This document shows positions 5,740 to 6,652 of a stretch of DNA of 6,652 bases, piece after piece (position 1 is the first letter of the stretch; every line of letters begins with the position of its first letter). The translations under genes were made by a program, and so were the position numbers. Source of the stretch: DATBMA01 sp036555105 (GTDB taxonomy: Bacteria > Actinomycetota > Acidimicrobiia > Spongiisociales > ZC4RG35); the NCBI GenBank assembly GCA_036555105.1, contig DATBMA010000104.1:1-6652 (forward strand). Reading direction: 5' to 3'. The notes beneath the pieces were generated by a model that was given only the letters and a program-made list of their open reading frames with translations, was not told where the DNA came from and ran no database searches.

Positions 5740-5780
5740 GGGTTCACAAACGTTGGGTTATGTGTCATATTGGTGAACCC
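5740..5780. repeat. Inverted repeat bracketing the sigma-gene promoter
   Basis: GGGTTCAC (5740-5747) and GTGAACCC (5773-5780) are perfect 8-bp inverted copies separated by 25 bp. The left arm overlaps the predicted -35 element and the right arm covers the expected transcription start. A regulator binding both arms would block or reshape the promoter; arm centres are 33 bp apart, about three helical turns, so both face the same side of the DNA. The arms could alternatively form a stem in DNA or in a read-through transcript. Confidence 0.5.
5743..5771 (+). promoter_or_regulatory. Predicted sigma-70-type promoter of the sigma factor gene
   Basis: TTCACA (5743-5748, 5 of 6 to TTGACA) and CATATT (5766-5771, 4 of 6 to TATAAT) are exactly 17 bp apart, placing the start of transcription near 5778 and giving a leader of about 43 nt before the ATG at 5821. 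The surrounding bases are clearly more AT-rich than the coding sequence. This indicates that the sigma gene is not solely dependent on read-through from the cyclase. Confidence 0.5.
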
Positions 5781-5820
5781 GCAACCTGGTGCGGCCACTG
5801 CCCCTGGAGGAATTCGACGG

Positions 5821-6652
5821 ATGACGACGACTGAAGCGCGCGAGCGCGCCGCGGAGGAGAAGGCGCGACGCGAGCGCCTGCAGAGCAAGCTGACCGACGA
5901 ACGAGGACGGCTCACTACCGACCTGGTGTCGCAGTACCTCACTGCTATCGGTGAATACGACCTGCTGACAGCCGAGCAGGAAGTCGAGCTTGCCCAGCAG
6001 ATCGAAACCGGTGAGGAGGCAGGGGAGCGCCTCGAGCAAGGCGGTTTCAAGGACAAGAAGGAAGAGATCGAGCTGCGCCGCAAGGAGCGGCTAGGTCGCG
6101 AGGCAAAGGACGCCTTCCTCACCGCCAACCTCCGCCTGGTCGTGGCCAACGCCCGCCGTTACGCCAACACCTCGGGTATCGACTTCCTCGACCTGATCCA
6201 GGAGGGAAATCTCGGCCTGATCCGGGCTGTCGAGAAGTTCGACTGGCGCAAGGGCTTCAAGTTCTCGACCTACGCCACCTGGTGGATCCGCCAGGCCATC
6301 ACACGCGGCATCGCCAACACCGGGCGCACCATCCGCCTGCCCGTGCACGCCGGCGACACGCTCGCCCGCCTGCAGAAGGCGCGCTCGCGCCTCGAGCTGA
6401 AGCTCGGCCGCCCGGCCACCCTGGCCGAGCTGTCGGCCGAGGTGGAGATGCCCGAGGACAAGGTCACCGAGGCGCTGCGCTTCGCGGCGGAGCCGCTCTC
6501 GCTGTCCGAGCCATTGCGCGAGGACGGGGACGCCGAGCTGGGCGACGTCGTCGAGGACCGCTCGGCAGAGTCACCCTTCGAGGTGGCCGCCACTTCGCTG
6601 CTGCCGGACGAGATCGCCCGGCTCCTCGGTCCGCTCGACGAGCGCGAGCGGG
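5821..6652 (+). CDS. RpoD-family (sigma-70) RNA polymerase sigma factor, 3' end cut by window
   Basis: The ATG at 5821 follows GGAGG (5806-5810) by 10 nt and opens a frame that stays open for 277 codons to the window edge; roughly 60 residues should be missing. The first 30 residues are charged and probably helical or disordered. Region 1.2 is about 34-62 (DLVSQYLTAIGEYDLLTAEQ), region 2 about 98-172, with ANLRLVV, DLIQEGNLGLIRAVEKFD and STYATWWIRQAIT. The -10-melting tryptophans W154 and W155 and the -10 contacts Q158 and T161 are kept. Region 3 spans about 177-255 and region 4 begins with LLGPLDERER. Region 1.1 is essentially absent. The variant ITRGIANTGRTIRLPVH, where principal sigma factors usually read ADQ, and the missing region 1.1 make a group 2 (SigB-like) accessory factor plausible, but some actinobacterial primary factors are similar. 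The protein directs RNA polymerase to promoters, probably of the -35/-10 type seen just upstream. Confidence 0.93.
   Translation, partial: MTTTEARERAAEEKARRERLQSKLTDERGRLTTDLVSQYLTAIGEYDLLTAEQEVELAQQIETGEEAGERLEQGGFKDKKEEIELRRKERLGREAKDAFLTANLRLVVANARRYANTSGIDFLDLIQEGNLGLIRAVEKFDWRKGFKFSTYATWWIRQAITRGIANTGRTIRLPVHAGDTLARLQKARSRLELKLGRPATLAELSAEVEMPEDKVTEALRFAAEPLSLSEPLREDGDAELGDVVEDRSAESPFEVAATSLLPDEIARLLGPLDERER

Noticed and set aside
5741..5759. Stress sigma (SigF/SigB-type) promoter GGTT...GGGTTA
   Set aside because: The two elements are about 10 nt apart, too close for the usual 15-17 nt spacer; the TTCACA-17-CATATT pair fits better.
5690..5770. CRP-like cAMP receptor site near the cyclase
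   Set aside because: TCAC and GTGA words are frequent here (for example TCACCCGTGA at 5691-5700), but none is arranged as TGTGA-N6-TCACA; orientation and spacing are wrong.

Overview
The window is GC-rich, densely coded bacterial DNA. GTG and TTG start codons, strong GC bias at third codon positions, a cystathionine beta-synthase closely resembling the mycobacterial type, a CtaA heme A synthase and an RpoD-family sigma factor all suggest an actinobacterium. A deep lineage such as Acidimicrobiia is my guess, but the sequence alone does not settle it.

Layout from left to right. Positions 1-280 contain no convincing protein gene. They look like a structured, non-coding transcript on the + strand, ending in a strong intrinsic terminator (12-bp GC-rich stem, TTCG loop). 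This RNA carries a 15-nt stretch that could pair along its whole length with the 3' end of 16S rRNA, followed by several nested hairpins. Next, on the minus strand (279-1241), is a PLP-dependent cystathionine beta-synthase/cysteine synthase that lacks the regulatory Bateman domains. Its stop codon adjoins the terminator. An 81-bp divergent spacer separates it from heme A synthase ctaA (+, 1323-2231). ctaA converges on a YyaL/SPATA20-family thioredoxin-like protein (-, 2228-4234); the two stop codons share one CTAG. A 122-bp divergent spacer follows. Then come an adenylate cyclase with an N-terminal YheO-like PAS domain (+, 4357-5649), a 171-bp regulatory spacer, and the first 277 codons of an RpoD-like sigma factor (+, from 5821), which runs off the window.

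The proteins are mostly housekeeping or stress related: sulfur amino acids, respiratory heme A, a probable thiol protein, cAMP signalling and transcription initiation. No operon joins all of them; strands alternate, so most genes must have their own promoters. The cyclase and sigma gene share a strand but are separated by a hairpin and a good sigma-70-type promoter bracketed by an inverted repeat. The most unusual elements are the 5' structured RNA with its extended anti-SD complement, the PAS(YheO)-cyclase fusion, and the bracketed sigma promoter. I see no mobile elements, CRISPR arrays, tRNAs or rRNAs.
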